Shown here one piece after another: positions 31,800 to 39,288 of a stretch of 64,000 nt of DNA. The stretch is taken from the NCBI GenBank assembly GCA_017554105.1, contig JAFZIY010000024.1, forward strand, positions 1 through 64,000, in the 5' to 3' direction. A program made the position numbers and the translations under genes. The notes under the pieces were generated by a model that was not told where the DNA came from, ran no database searches, and saw only the letters and a list, made by a program, of their open reading frames with translations. Position 1 is the first letter of the stretch. Each line of letters starts with the position of its first letter. This DNA comes from Prevotella sp. (lineage in GTDB: Bacteria; Bacteroidota; Bacteroidia; Bacteroidales; Bacteroidaceae).

Positions 31800-33374
31800 T
31801 TATTTTGTCTCTTGTTCCTCTCGCATGTCGATTATTTGTTTCTTGCTGTCAAAGAATTCATATTGCAAGAAACCCATCTTTTGCGAAGGAATGATGTGCA
31901 GTCCCAGTCCGTATTTCATTTGCCACCGTCGCTTCAAACTTATGAAGCCTTGATTGATGTATGCGGCAACATACGGGTGGACATGCAGGTAGAATTTCTT
32001 AACGCCAATCTTATTGACAAGGCGGTCAATCTTTCGCTCCAATTGGTCGGTGAAAAGGAAACTCGACTTTATAGTTCCCTTGCCGAAACAGGTGGGGCAG
32101 GTCTCTTCTACGTTTACATCCATAGCAGGTCTAACGCGTTGTCGGGTAATCTGCATCAGTCCGAACTTCGACAATGGCAGTATATTGTGGCGTGCCCTGT
32201 CTTTCTGCATGTTCTTGCACATGCGCTCATAGAGCATCTGCCTGTCTTCTGCCAGATTCATGTCAATGAAGTCAACGATGATGATTCCTCCCATGTCGCG
32301 CAGTCTGAGTTGTCGTGCCAGCTCGTCAGCGGCTCCGAGGTTCACCTCCAGCGCGTTTCCCTCCTGTCCTTTTTCCGCCCTGGTTCGGTTGCCGCTGTTC
32401 ACGTCTACCACGTGCATTGCCTCGGTATGTTCGATGATAAGGTAGGCGCCATGCCTGTAGTTCACCGTCTTTCCGAAGCTCGACTTAATCTGCTTTGTGA
32501 TGTTAAAGTTGTCAAAGATAGGCACATTACCATTGTACAGCTTCACAATGCCTGCCTTTTCAGGGGCAATCAGCGTTACGTATTCCTTCACCTCGTTGAA
32601 CACTTGCTCGTCGTTGACGTAGATGTTCTCGTACGATGGGTTGAACAGGTCGCGCAACAGTGCTACCACTCTGCTCGTTTCCTCGTAGATGAGTTGAGGT
32701 CTTGTTTGTGTTTTCTGTACCTTAGTAATGGCATCCTCCCATCGCTTGAGGAGGATTTTCAGTTCGGTGTCAAGCTCAGCCACCCTTTTTCCCTCAGCCA
32801 CAGTCCTTACAATGACGCCCACGTTCTTGGGCTTGATGCTCTGGATGAGTTGTTTTAGCCTGGCTCGCTCTTCGCCGCTTTTAATTTTAGAAGAAACGGA
32901 AACCTTATCGTTGAATGGTATCAGAACCAGATATCTGCCTGCAAAACTCAGTTCGGCGGTCAGTCTCGGACCTTTTGTTGATATCGGTTCTTTTACTATT
33001 TGCACCAGCACTTCCTTGTCTTTTTGCAGCACATCGGTAATAGTGCCGTCTTTCTTCATTTCAGGAAGTCTGGTTGCCTTTGAGAACGGATAAAGTTTTT
33101 TCCTGTCGCTCTGTACCTGTTTCAGATACTTCTCATAGGAGTTGAATTGTCCACCCAAGTCAAGATAATGCAGAAAAGCGTCGCGTTCATATCCCACATC
33201 CACGAAACTGGCATTCAGTCCGGCCATCAGTTTCTTAACCTTAGCCACATAGATGTTTCCAACAGAGAACGAAGCCGAGCGGGGCTCTGTCTGGTATTCC
33301 ACCAGGTTCTTGTCCTCCAGCAAGGCAATTGATATCTCGTTCTGTTGGACGTCAATTACAACTTCGCTGGTCAT
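31800..33374 (-). CDS. rng: Ribonuclease G/E family endoribonuclease
   Basis: 524 residues. An S1-like RNA-binding N-terminus (VGNIYVAKVKKLMAGLNASF, then VDVGYERDAFLH) leads to the RNase H-like catalytic core with VVDVNSGN (near 345) and IIIVDFIDM supplying metal-binding acidic residues, and the zinc-link CPTCFGKG near 440. Length fits RNase G and lacks the long degradosome scaffold of RNase E. It processes rRNA precursors and starts mRNA decay. It follows the small basic protein and HU genes on the same strand. Confidence 0.95.
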   Translation of the reverse strand: MTSEVVIDVQQNEISIALLEDKNLVEYQTEPRSASFSVGNIYVAKVKKLMAGLNASFVDVGYERDAFLHYLDLGGQFNSYEKYLKQVQSDRKKLYPFSKATRLPEMKKDGTITDVLQKDKEVLVQIVKEPISTKGPRLTAELSFAGRYLVLIPFNDKVSVSSKIKSGEERARLKQLIQSIKPKNVGVIVRTVAEGKRVAELDTELKILLKRWEDAITKVQKTQTRPQLIYEETSRVVALLRDLFNPSYENIYVNDEQVFNEVKEYVTLIAPEKAGIVKLYNGNVPIFDNFNITKQIKSSFGKTVNYRHGAYLIIEHTEAMHVVDVNSGNRTRAEKGQEGNALEVNLGAADELARQLRLRDMGGIIIVDFIDMNLAEDRQMLYERMCKNMQKDRARHNILPLSKFGLMQITRQRVRPAMDVNVEETCPTCFGKGTIKSSFLFTDQLERKIDRLVNKIGVKKFYLHVHPYVAAYINQGFISLKRRWQMKYGLGLHIIPSQKMGFLQYEFFDSKKQIIDMREEQETK

Positions 33375-33418
33375 TGTCTTGTCTTTTTCCCTAACTTTTT
33401 GTCGGTAGGGTGGTTAAG

Positions 33419-33449
33419 CATAAGAGCAAGTGTTTTACTTGCTCTTATG
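33419..33449. other. Hairpin covering the 3' end of the 29-residue basic-protein gene
   Basis: Perfect 12-base arms (CATAAGAGCAAG and its complement) with a seven-base loop. The last codons of the small gene form one arm and the stop codon lies in the loop. No T-tract follows on the minus strand, so this may be an mRNA-stability or processing element and not a terminator. Confidence 0.55.
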
Positions 33450-33524
33450 ACGATTCTTTCTTAATCTCTTCTTACGCTTGTGGGTAGCCATCTTGTGGCC
33501 CTTTTTCTTCTTTCCGTTTGGCAT
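33435..33524 (-). CDS. 29-residue, highly basic ribosomal-type protein
   Basis: The peptide MPNGKKKKGHKMATHKRKKR continues LRKNRHKSK: 17 of 29 residues are Lys, Arg or His. The composition is that of a very small rRNA-binding protein (compare Thx-type proteins, or the extra bL38-type protein reported from Bacteroidetes ribosomes); I cannot assign it firmly. It lies between HU (28 bases upstream) and RNase G on the same strand. The reading frame uses Lys and Arg codons in a protein-like way and ends inside a hairpin. Such tiny genes are often missed by annotation. Confidence 0.72.
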   Translation of the reverse strand: MPNGKKKKGHKMATHKRKKRLRKNRHKSK

Positions 33525-33552
33525 AATGGTTTATATTTAAAGTTAGAATATA

Positions 33553-33852
33553 TTAGTCATCAAACTCTACTTCCTCGCCCCTCATCTTTGCTACGAAGCT
33601 CTTTGCAGGCTTGAAATCAGGGAAGTCGTGTGCAGGAATCACTATAGTAGTGTTTTTGGAGATGTTTCTTGCAGTCTTCTCAGCGCGGTGCTTAACGATG
33701 AAACTTCCAAATCCGCGGAGATAGACATTTTCTTTCTTTTCCAACAAACTGCTCTTAATTACGTCCATGAAGGCTTCAACCGTAGCAGAAACGTCTTTTC
33801 GGGCAACGCCAGTCTGGTTAACAATCTCCTCTATAATATTTGCCTTTGTCAT
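33553..33852 (-). CDS. hup: HU/IHF-family nucleoid DNA-binding protein
   Basis: 99 residues. The dimer core (MTKANIIEEIVNQTGVARKD) is followed by the signature GFGSFIVKHRAEKTARNISKN and the DNA-inserting arm containing IPAHDFPDFKPAKSF. It bends and compacts DNA. The slightly long acidic C-terminus (GEEVEFDD) is common in Bacteroidetes. A TATCTTTG lies upstream on the minus strand (33959-33952). It is first in a row with the small basic protein and RNase G genes. Confidence 0.95.
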   Translation of the reverse strand: MTKANIIEEIVNQTGVARKDVSATVEAFMDVIKSSLLEKKENVYLRGFGSFIVKHRAEKTARNISKNTTIVIPAHDFPDFKPAKSFVAKMRGEEVEFDD

Positions 33853-34200
33853 TTTTTTTGTTTTGTTAAATGATAATCAATAATTATATTTCTCTCTCTT
33901 AATAACTTAATAATCAGCTTATTTTATTGAGCGCTGATTTTAAAGCGGTTGCAAAGATACGAGTTTTCCACGTGATAAAAAAATCTTTTTCGTTTTTTTT
34001 TGTAAAAAGAGCATAATTAATGAGGAATAGCAGATAATTAGCAGTATAATGGTTTAGGAGTCATGGAGTTTAGACAACATTTTACCTATTCTGCCACATG
34101 TCAGAATTCTTGTCTGAACTCTTGTGACTCCAGTACTCCTAAACCTTATACATTATTTTAAATAGCCATCACTTTAATGTGATGGAGATGGTCATCACCT
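33853..34200. other. 348-base intergenic region: HU promoter and inverted repeats
   Basis: It holds the HU -7 box (33959-33952, minus strand), an A/T-rich stretch, the 34051-34145 inverted repeat and a small hairpin CCATCAC/GTGATGG (34166-34185) that probably terminates the HU-HIG gene. No convincing open frame is seen. Confidence 0.6.
34051..34145. repeat. Long imperfect inverted repeat
   Basis: Outer arms GGTTTAGGAGT (34051-34061) and ACTCCTAAACC (34135-34145) are perfect. Pairing continues with gaps (GGAGT...TTAGACAA against TTGTCTGAACTC...ACTCC). The layout resembles 52244-52329 and 22612-22701: an arm built on GGAGT-like words with a variable centre. Confidence 0.55.
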
Positions 34201-34635
34201 TTAATCTTTCCCCGGCCACAATTTCACTTTAGCACCGTCGCAGAAGTTGCGCTTGATTCTGCCGTTCTGCTTATTGCCAGTCTCTTCAGCATCTCGTCTG
34301 CCTGCAGGGAGATATTTGCACACAATGCGCTTGATGCTGGTCTGTATGTTGAAGTCCTCTTTCTTTTCCACGCCCTCGCTCTCTACCATGAGTCGGAAGC
34401 GTCCCAGACCGTCTATCACTACAATATTTGAATCTTGTAACTGACGTTTCATCTCTGCTACGATCTCGTCTATCAAACCCTTTACCTCGCCTGGACGGAA
34501 TGTGGTGTTCTCACTTACTGCCTTTGCGATGTCACGTGTGTGTACCTCGCCTGTGTAAACTGTCTCAGCATACAGTTTGCCGTAACTGCTCTTGGTCTTG
34601 TTTTTGTACTTTTTCAGCCTTACAAATAAACTCAT
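34201..34635 (-). CDS. HU-HIG family DNA-binding protein
   Basis: 144 residues. The first 110 match the HU-related family of Bacteroidetes (SLFVRLKKYKNKTKSSYGKL, then VVIDGLGRFRLMVESEGVEK), normally a diverged HU fold that binds DNA. The C-terminal 30 residues are basic (KQNGRIKRNFCDGAKVKLWP). These proteins often sit in variable regions; the role is probably architectural or regulatory. It has its own upstream region with duplicated -7 elements. Confidence 0.85.
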   Translation of the reverse strand: MSLFVRLKKYKNKTKSSYGKLYAETVYTGEVHTRDIAKAVSENTTFRPGEVKGLIDEIVAEMKRQLQDSNIVVIDGLGRFRLMVESEGVEKKEDFNIQTSIKRIVCKYLPAGRRDAEETGNKQNGRIKRNFCDGAKVKLWPGKD

Positions 34636-34683
34636 AGTTGCCTTCTTTTATTAGTTTTGTTATCAATTGATTACAAGTGGCTT

Positions 34684-34727
34684 AACAAAGTTAATAACAT
34701 TGTTGAACAAAGTTAATAAGATTGTTC
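34684..34727 (-). promoter_or_regulatory. Tandem duplicated -7/dyad unit upstream of the HU-HIG gene
   Basis: Two 22-base units (34684-34705 and 34706-34727) identical at 20 of 22 positions, each starting AACAAAGTTAATAA. Each contains on the minus strand a perfect -7 box TAACTTTG (34693-34686 and 34715-34708) and a dyad AACAA...TTGTT. This could be a duplicated promoter or an operator overlapping it. Confidence 0.5.
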
Positions 34728-34831
34728 ATCCATTAATACTAACTTAGAATCCTAATTGATATTGTGTGTGTGATAAAGAATATTTTCCTATGTCCTCATG
34801 TGTGGTTTTTAAGTGTAGTAGGGTAGCAAAA

Positions 34832-34863
34832 AAGAGGCGGACTCAATAACGAATCCGCCTCTT
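34832..34863 (-). terminator. Terminator of the arabinose/pentose gene block
   Basis: AAGAGGCGGA pairs with TCCGCCTCTT over a 12-base loop. On the minus strand it is followed by TTTTTTG. It lies 26 bases after the rpiB stop. Confidence 0.88.
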
Positions 34864-34888
34864 GAAAAATAGTTAGCTATACTTGATT

Positions 34889-35332
34889 TTAGTCCTGTAC
34901 GGGAATCTTCTCGACACGGCGAGCATGGCGTCCGCCCTCGAATGGAACGGTGAAGAACTTGTCCATGATGGCACGTGCTGTGTTGTTGTCGATAAAACGA
35001 CCTGGCATAACGAGCACGTTAGCATCGTTGTGCTGGCGGATAAGCTGTGCTATCTCGGGATCCCAGCATACTCCGGCGCGCACCTGCTGGTGCTTGTTCA
35101 GGGTCATTGATATGCCCTGACCACTGCCGCAGATAGCAATACCGGGATAAACCTCGCCGCTCTCTATGCCATTTGCAAGTGCATGGCCGTAGTCGGGATA
35201 GTCAACCGAAGCATCGCTCCATGTTCCATAGTCCTTTACAGGATAGCCTTTTTCTTCCAGATATTGCAGTACGAACTGCTTGAGTGGATAACCTGCGTGG
35301 TCGCAGGCAACTCCTACTGTTTTTACTTCCAT
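34889..35332 (-). CDS. rpiB: Ribose 5-phosphate isomerase B
   Basis: 147 residues, RpiB/LacAB family. Landmarks: GVACDHAGYPLKQF with the substrate-binding Asp and His, DYPDYGHALA, and the active-site block GIAICGSGQGISMTLNKH containing Cys. It interconverts ribose 5-phosphate and ribulose 5-phosphate. It is downstream of transketolase, 60 bases away, and completes the path from arabinose-derived xylulose 5-phosphate into the pentose phosphate pool. Confidence 0.96.
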   Translation of the reverse strand: MEVKTVGVACDHAGYPLKQFVLQYLEEKGYPVKDYGTWSDASVDYPDYGHALANGIESGEVYPGIAICGSGQGISMTLNKHQQVRAGVCWDPEIAQLIRQHNDANVLVMPGRFIDNNTARAIMDKFFTVPFEGGRHARRVEKIPVQD

Positions 35333-35346
35333 AATTTTTTATTAAA

Positions 35347-35368
35347 AAATACACAGAGTGCACAGAGA
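35347..35368 (+). repeat. CACAGAG-rich repeat, copy 2
   Basis: In the tkt-rpiB gap: CACAGAGTGCACAGAGAAGA, matching the repeat at 26763 (CACAGAGCGCACAGAGAAAA) at 18 of 20 positions. A nearby CTCTGTG (35378-35384) can pair with it as a hairpin. Confidence 0.55.
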
Positions 35369-35392
35369 AGACTGAGACTCTGTGGCATTGCT

Positions 35393-37405
35393 CTATGCGA
35401 GCAATGCCTTTACTTGCTTGTAAACATTCTCACCAGTGTAGCCGAGTTTCTCATCGAGAACCTTGTAAGGAGCAGAGAAACCGAAACTCTCAAGACCCCA
35501 TATTGTGCCGTCGGCACCTACAAGACCTTCGAGTGTAACGGGCAATCCGGCTGTCATACCGAACTTCTTCTTGCCTGCAGGCAGAACGCTCTGCTGATAT
35601 TCCTTAGACTGGCTGCGGAAGAGTCCCTCAGAAGGAACGCTTACAACGCGAACATTTATGCCGTCTGCCTTAAGCAACTTGGCACCAGCCTCGAGTGTAG
35701 AAACCTCAGAACCTGAAGCGAGCAGAATGACATCGTAGTTCTCATCACTACCTGCTACCACGTATGCACCCTTCTCTGCCTGGTTGTAATCGTTGCCCTC
35801 TGGGAGCATGTCGATGTTCTGACGAGAGAGGATGAGAGCCGATGGGGTAGTGGTGTTCTCCATTGCGAGACGCCAGCAAACAGTAGTTTCCTCTGCATCT
35901 GCAGGACGCAGTACGAGCATTGAGTTCTTTCCGCTGTGGTTTTTCAGTTTCTCCATGAGACGGATCTGTGCCTCCTGCTCAACTGGCTCATGTGTTGGAC
36001 CATCCTCGCCAACGCGGAATGCATCGTGAGTCCAAATGAACTTCACTGGCAACTCCATGAGGGCAGCCATACGTACGGCTGGTTTCATATAGTCTGAGAA
36101 TACGAAGAAAGTACCACATGCAGGGATGACACCTCCGTGGAGAGCCATACCGATGCAGCAGCAAGCCATAGTGAGCTCAGCCACACCTGCCTGGAAGAAG
36201 GCACCAGTGAAGTCGCCCTTCTGGAAAGCGTGGGTCTTCTTGAGGAAGCCATCGGTCTTGTCGCTGTTAGAAAGGTCAGCAGAAGCACATATCATGTTAG
36301 GCACTTGCTCTGCAAGAACGCTAAGTACGGTAGCGGAAGCACCACGGGTGGCAGCACCAGCCTTCTGTTCTACCTTGCTCCAGTCAACCTTTGGAGCCTC
36401 GCCCATGAACCACTGCTCCAGCTGTTCTGCCTGAACAGGATGACCCTTTGCCCACTCTGCCTTCTCGGCATAACGCTGAGCGCAAATCTCCTTCAGTTCA
36501 GCAGCACGCTTAGCATACATCTCCTGTACCTCAGGGAAGATCTGGAAAGGACTCTCGGGATTAGCACCGAGGTTCTTCATTGTCTGAACGAAATTGTCAC
36601 CTCCAAGTGGAGCACCGTGGGTAGCGCAGTTAGCCTCGTAGCTGCTTCCGTCAGCCTTGCGGGCACCCTTGCCCATGATGCAGTGGCCGATGATGAGCGA
36701 TGGACGTTCCTTCTCTGCCTGTGCGTTCTTGAGTGCAGTACGAATCTCCTCAACGTTGTTACCGTTGATTTCCTGAACATACCATCCCCAAGCCTCATAT
36801 TTCTTTGCGGTATCCTCTGCCATAACGACCTTTACCTCAGTAGAAAGCTGGATGTCGTTGGCATCGTAGAACATGATGAGGTTGTCGAGACCAAGTGTTC
36901 CGGCAATACGGCCTGAACCCTGAGAAATCTCTTCCTCAACACCACCGTCAGAGATGTATGCATAGATGGTCTGGTTCATTACATTTCCCAGACGCTCCTT
37001 AAGGAATTTGGCAGCGATGGCAGCACCTACTGCATATGCATGACCCTGTCCGAGTGGACCGCTGGTATTCTCTATACCGCGGAGAAGATTGTGCTCGGGA
37101 TGTCCGTGAGTAGGAGAACCCCACTGGCGCAACTGCTGCAGTTCGTCAAGAGAATATTTTCCGATGAGGGCCAACTGTGCATAGAGCATTGGAGCCATAT
37201 GTCCTGGGTCGAGGAAGAAACGGTCGCGACCTTCCCAGTTGGGATTCTCGGGGTCATAAACGAGGAACTCACTGTAGAGTGTGTTGATGAAATCGGCACC
37301 GCCCATTGCACCACCTGGGTGTCCAGACTTAGCCTTTTCTACCATTGCGGCAGCAAGGATACGGATATTATCCGCTGCCATGTTCATAATCTTGTTGTCG
37401 TTCAT
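35393..37405 (-). CDS. tkt: Transketolase
   Basis: 670 residues with the full three-domain layout. N-terminal TPP domain: KSGHPGGAMGGADF near 25, GPLGQGHAYAVGAA, and the TPP/metal motif SDGGVEEEISQGSG followed by FYDANDIQLS. Middle pyrimidine-binding domain: FFQAGVAELTMACCCIGMAL near 400-420 with the catalytic Glu, and WTHDAFRVGEDGPTHEPVEQ. C-terminal domain: LLASGSEVSTLEAG. It moves two-carbon units between sugar phosphates. It has its own -7 box (TAAATTTG, 37462-37455, minus strand) after a terminator. Confidence 0.97.
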   Translation of the reverse strand: MNDNKIMNMAADNIRILAAAMVEKAKSGHPGGAMGGADFINTLYSEFLVYDPENPNWEGRDRFFLDPGHMAPMLYAQLALIGKYSLDELQQLRQWGSPTHGHPEHNLLRGIENTSGPLGQGHAYAVGAAIAAKFLKERLGNVMNQTIYAYISDGGVEEEISQGSGRIAGTLGLDNLIMFYDANDIQLSTEVKVVMAEDTAKKYEAWGWYVQEINGNNVEEIRTALKNAQAEKERPSLIIGHCIMGKGARKADGSSYEANCATHGAPLGGDNFVQTMKNLGANPESPFQIFPEVQEMYAKRAAELKEICAQRYAEKAEWAKGHPVQAEQLEQWFMGEAPKVDWSKVEQKAGAATRGASATVLSVLAEQVPNMICASADLSNSDKTDGFLKKTHAFQKGDFTGAFFQAGVAELTMACCCIGMALHGGVIPACGTFFVFSDYMKPAVRMAALMELPVKFIWTHDAFRVGEDGPTHEPVEQEAQIRLMEKLKNHSGKNSMLVLRPADAEETTVCWRLAMENTTTPSALILSRQNIDMLPEGNDYNQAEKGAYVVAGSDENYDVILLASGSEVSTLEAGAKLLKADGINVRVVSVPSEGLFRSQSKEYQQSVLPAGKKKFGMTAGLPVTLEGLVGADGTIWGLESFGFSAPYKVLDEKLGYTGENVYKQVKALLA

Positions 37406-37454
37406 AATAAAAAATTATAATTAAATAGTTATATTTCTTTTGTCTTTGAATTTG

Positions 37455-37462
37455 CAAATTTA
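37455..37462 (-). promoter_or_regulatory. -7 element of tkt-rpiB
   Basis: Minus-strand TAAATTTG, 50 bases before the tkt ATG. Together with the terminator at 37575-37619, it makes tkt-rpiB a separate transcription unit. Confidence 0.5.
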
Positions 37463-37574
37463 CTTATTTATCTTCATATTCCTGCCTTTTTTTTGAATAT
37501 TTAGCATAATTATTTTTTCCAAAGCGAACATTGATGAATTGTGTAAACAAAATATCACAACAGGACATAAAAAA

Positions 37575-37619
37575 GTTCGGGATAAAAAACTACTTCTCAA
37601 ATAGTTTCTTATCCCGAAC
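37575..37619 (-). terminator. Terminator after the GH51 gene
   Basis: GTTCGGGATAA pairs with TTATCCCGAAC, with an inner AACTA/TAGTT stem. On the minus strand it is followed by TTTTTTATG. Confidence 0.88.
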
Positions 37620-37641
37620 AGGTGTAAGTTTCTGGTCTCTT

Positions 37642-39231
37642 TTATTTCAGAGTCAGCACGATAAGGCTCTTTGCAGGAATCTTCACTGTGAGCACTCCGT
37701 TATTCAGTTTCGCATCCTTGAACTCGCGTGGTGCTACAACGTCAGGATGAACGAAGTCGTTATAGTCGTCGGCATTCTTTGATGTCAGGATACGGCCGCT
37801 AACAGTCTTCGCCTTGAAGCCGTCGATGTTGAACTTCACGGTCTGACCCTTGTCGAGCGACACGTTGGTAAGTGCCAGCACGATGCTGCCATCCTTTGTC
37901 TTTGCGGCAGAACCGGAGAGTTGTGGGCATGGACGATAGCCAGCGTCACGAGCATTCTCCTTCTCTTTGAAGTATGCCTTGCTAACCTGCGTTACTTCAC
38001 TCTCAAGGTCGAGTGGCAGATAAGTAGCCTCCTGGAACGGAGTGTACATCTCAAAGACATGATAGGTTGGAGTCAGTACCATGTGACCTGTTCCCACCTG
38101 GTCGGTAAGAATCATTGATTGTAGCACGTTAACCACCTGTGCGATGTTGGCCATTTTTACACGGTCGGTGTATTTGTGGAACACGTTAAGGCTGAGAGAT
38201 GCCACGAAAGCATCGCGCAGAGCATTCTGCTGGTAGAGATGACCAGGAACAGTACCTGGCTCTTCGTCCCACCATGTTCCCCATTCATCAACTAACAGTC
38301 CCACTTTTCCTTCTGGGTCTTTCTCGTCCATGATGGCCTTGTGACGCTTGATAACTTCTTCAATCTCCAGACACTTGCCCAATGCCCAGTAGTACTGGTC
38401 GTTGCTGAAGTTGGTGGCAGAGCCTTTTGGTCCTTCCCATCCGCTGCATGTGTAATAGTGCAATGAAACACCCTGCATGCGGTTGCCAATCTTGTCCATG
38501 AGCACTTCTGTCCAGTTGTAGTCGTAGTCTGTGGCTCCCGATGCTATACGGTAAAGATGGTTCTCGCCCTGGTCGCGCAGATAGGTATTGAACTTGCGGA
38601 ATTCATCAGAATAATATTCTGGAGTCATATTGCCTCCGCATCCCCAAGCCTCGTTGCCAATGCCAAAATACTTAACGTTCCATGCTTTCTCACGGCCGTT
38701 CTGACGGCGAAGACGTGCCATCGGGGTATCACCATCGCTGGTCATATATTCCACCCATTGCGCCATTTCCTTTACTGTTCCACTTCCTACATTACCACTG
38801 ATATATGGTTCGCAGCCCAACATTTCGCAGAGGTTAAGGAATTCGTGGGTACCGAAGGAGTTGTCTTCGATTGTTCCGCCCCAGTTGTTGTTACGCAGAG
38901 ATGGGCGTTGGTCCTTCGGACCTATACCATCCATCCAGTGATAATCGTCTGCGAAGCAGCCACCAGGCCAGCGCATTACTGGAATCTGCAACTTCTTCAG
39001 TGCTTCGAAAACGTCTTTGCGGTAGCCTTGAATATTAGGAATAGGGGAGTTCTCACCTACCCAAAGTCCACCATAGATACATGTTCCAAGGTGTTCAGAG
39101 AACTGTCCGTAAATCTCTCTGTTAATCTTTGCTCCTGGTTTGTCAGCATGGATAGTTGCTGTTATGTCTTGGGCAGTTGCTATAGTGACAAAGCCAGCAA
39201 TGAGCATGAAGGTCATTAAAACTTTTTTCAT
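37642..39231 (-). CDS. Alpha-L-arabinofuranosidase, GH51, exported
   Basis: 529 residues with a signal peptide ([18 protein letters not shown]). GH51 catalytic residues: acid/base E194 in [11 protein letters not shown] and nucleophile E316 in [33 protein letters not shown] near 88-105 is the family's substrate-loop signature. It releases arabinose from arabinan or arabinoxylan, probably in the periplasm, feeding the AraABD enzymes encoded directly upstream. It is the last gene of the araM-to-GH51 unit. Confidence 0.96.
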   Translation of the reverse strand: MKKVLMTFMLIAGFVTIATAQDITATIHADKPGAKINREIYGQFSEHLGTCIYGGLWVGENSPIPNIQGYRKDVFEALKKLQIPVMRWPGGCFADDYHWMDGIGPKDQRPSLRNNNWGGTIEDNSFGTHEFLNLCEMLGCEPYISGNVGSGTVKEMAQWVEYMTSDGDTPMARLRRQNGREKAWNVKYFGIGNEAWGCGGNMTPEYYSDEFRKFNTYLRDQGENHLYRIASGATDYDYNWTEVLMDKIGNRMQGVSLHYYTCSGWEGPKGSATNFSNDQYYWALGKCLEIEEVIKRHKAIMDEKDPEGKVGLLVDEWGTWWDEEPGTVPGHLYQQNALRDAFVASLSLNVFHKYTDRVKMANIAQVVNVLQSMILTDQVGTGHMVLTPTYHVFEMYTPFQEATYLPLDLESEVTQVSKAYFKEKENARDAGYRPCPQLSGSAAKTKDGSIVLALTNVSLDKGQTVKFNIDGFKAKTVSGRILTSKNADDYNDFVHPDVVAPREFKDAKLNNGVLTVKIPAKSLIVLTLK

Positions 39232-39248
39232 GTTATAGGATTTGAGGG

Positions 39249-39274
39249 AACGACTGGCCTCATAGCCAGTCGTT
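39249..39274 (-). other. Intercistronic hairpin between araB and the GH51 gene
   Basis: AACGACTGGC and GCCAGTCGTT form a perfect ten-base-pair stem with loop CTCATA. No T-tract follows, so mRNA processing, stability or partial attenuation is more likely than full termination. Confidence 0.6.
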
Positions 39275-39288
39275 CGTGAAATTAGGAA

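Noticed and set aside
31812-32858. 348-codon open frame antisense to RNase G
   Set aside because: No motif or promoter; RNase G on the other strand has all family signatures.
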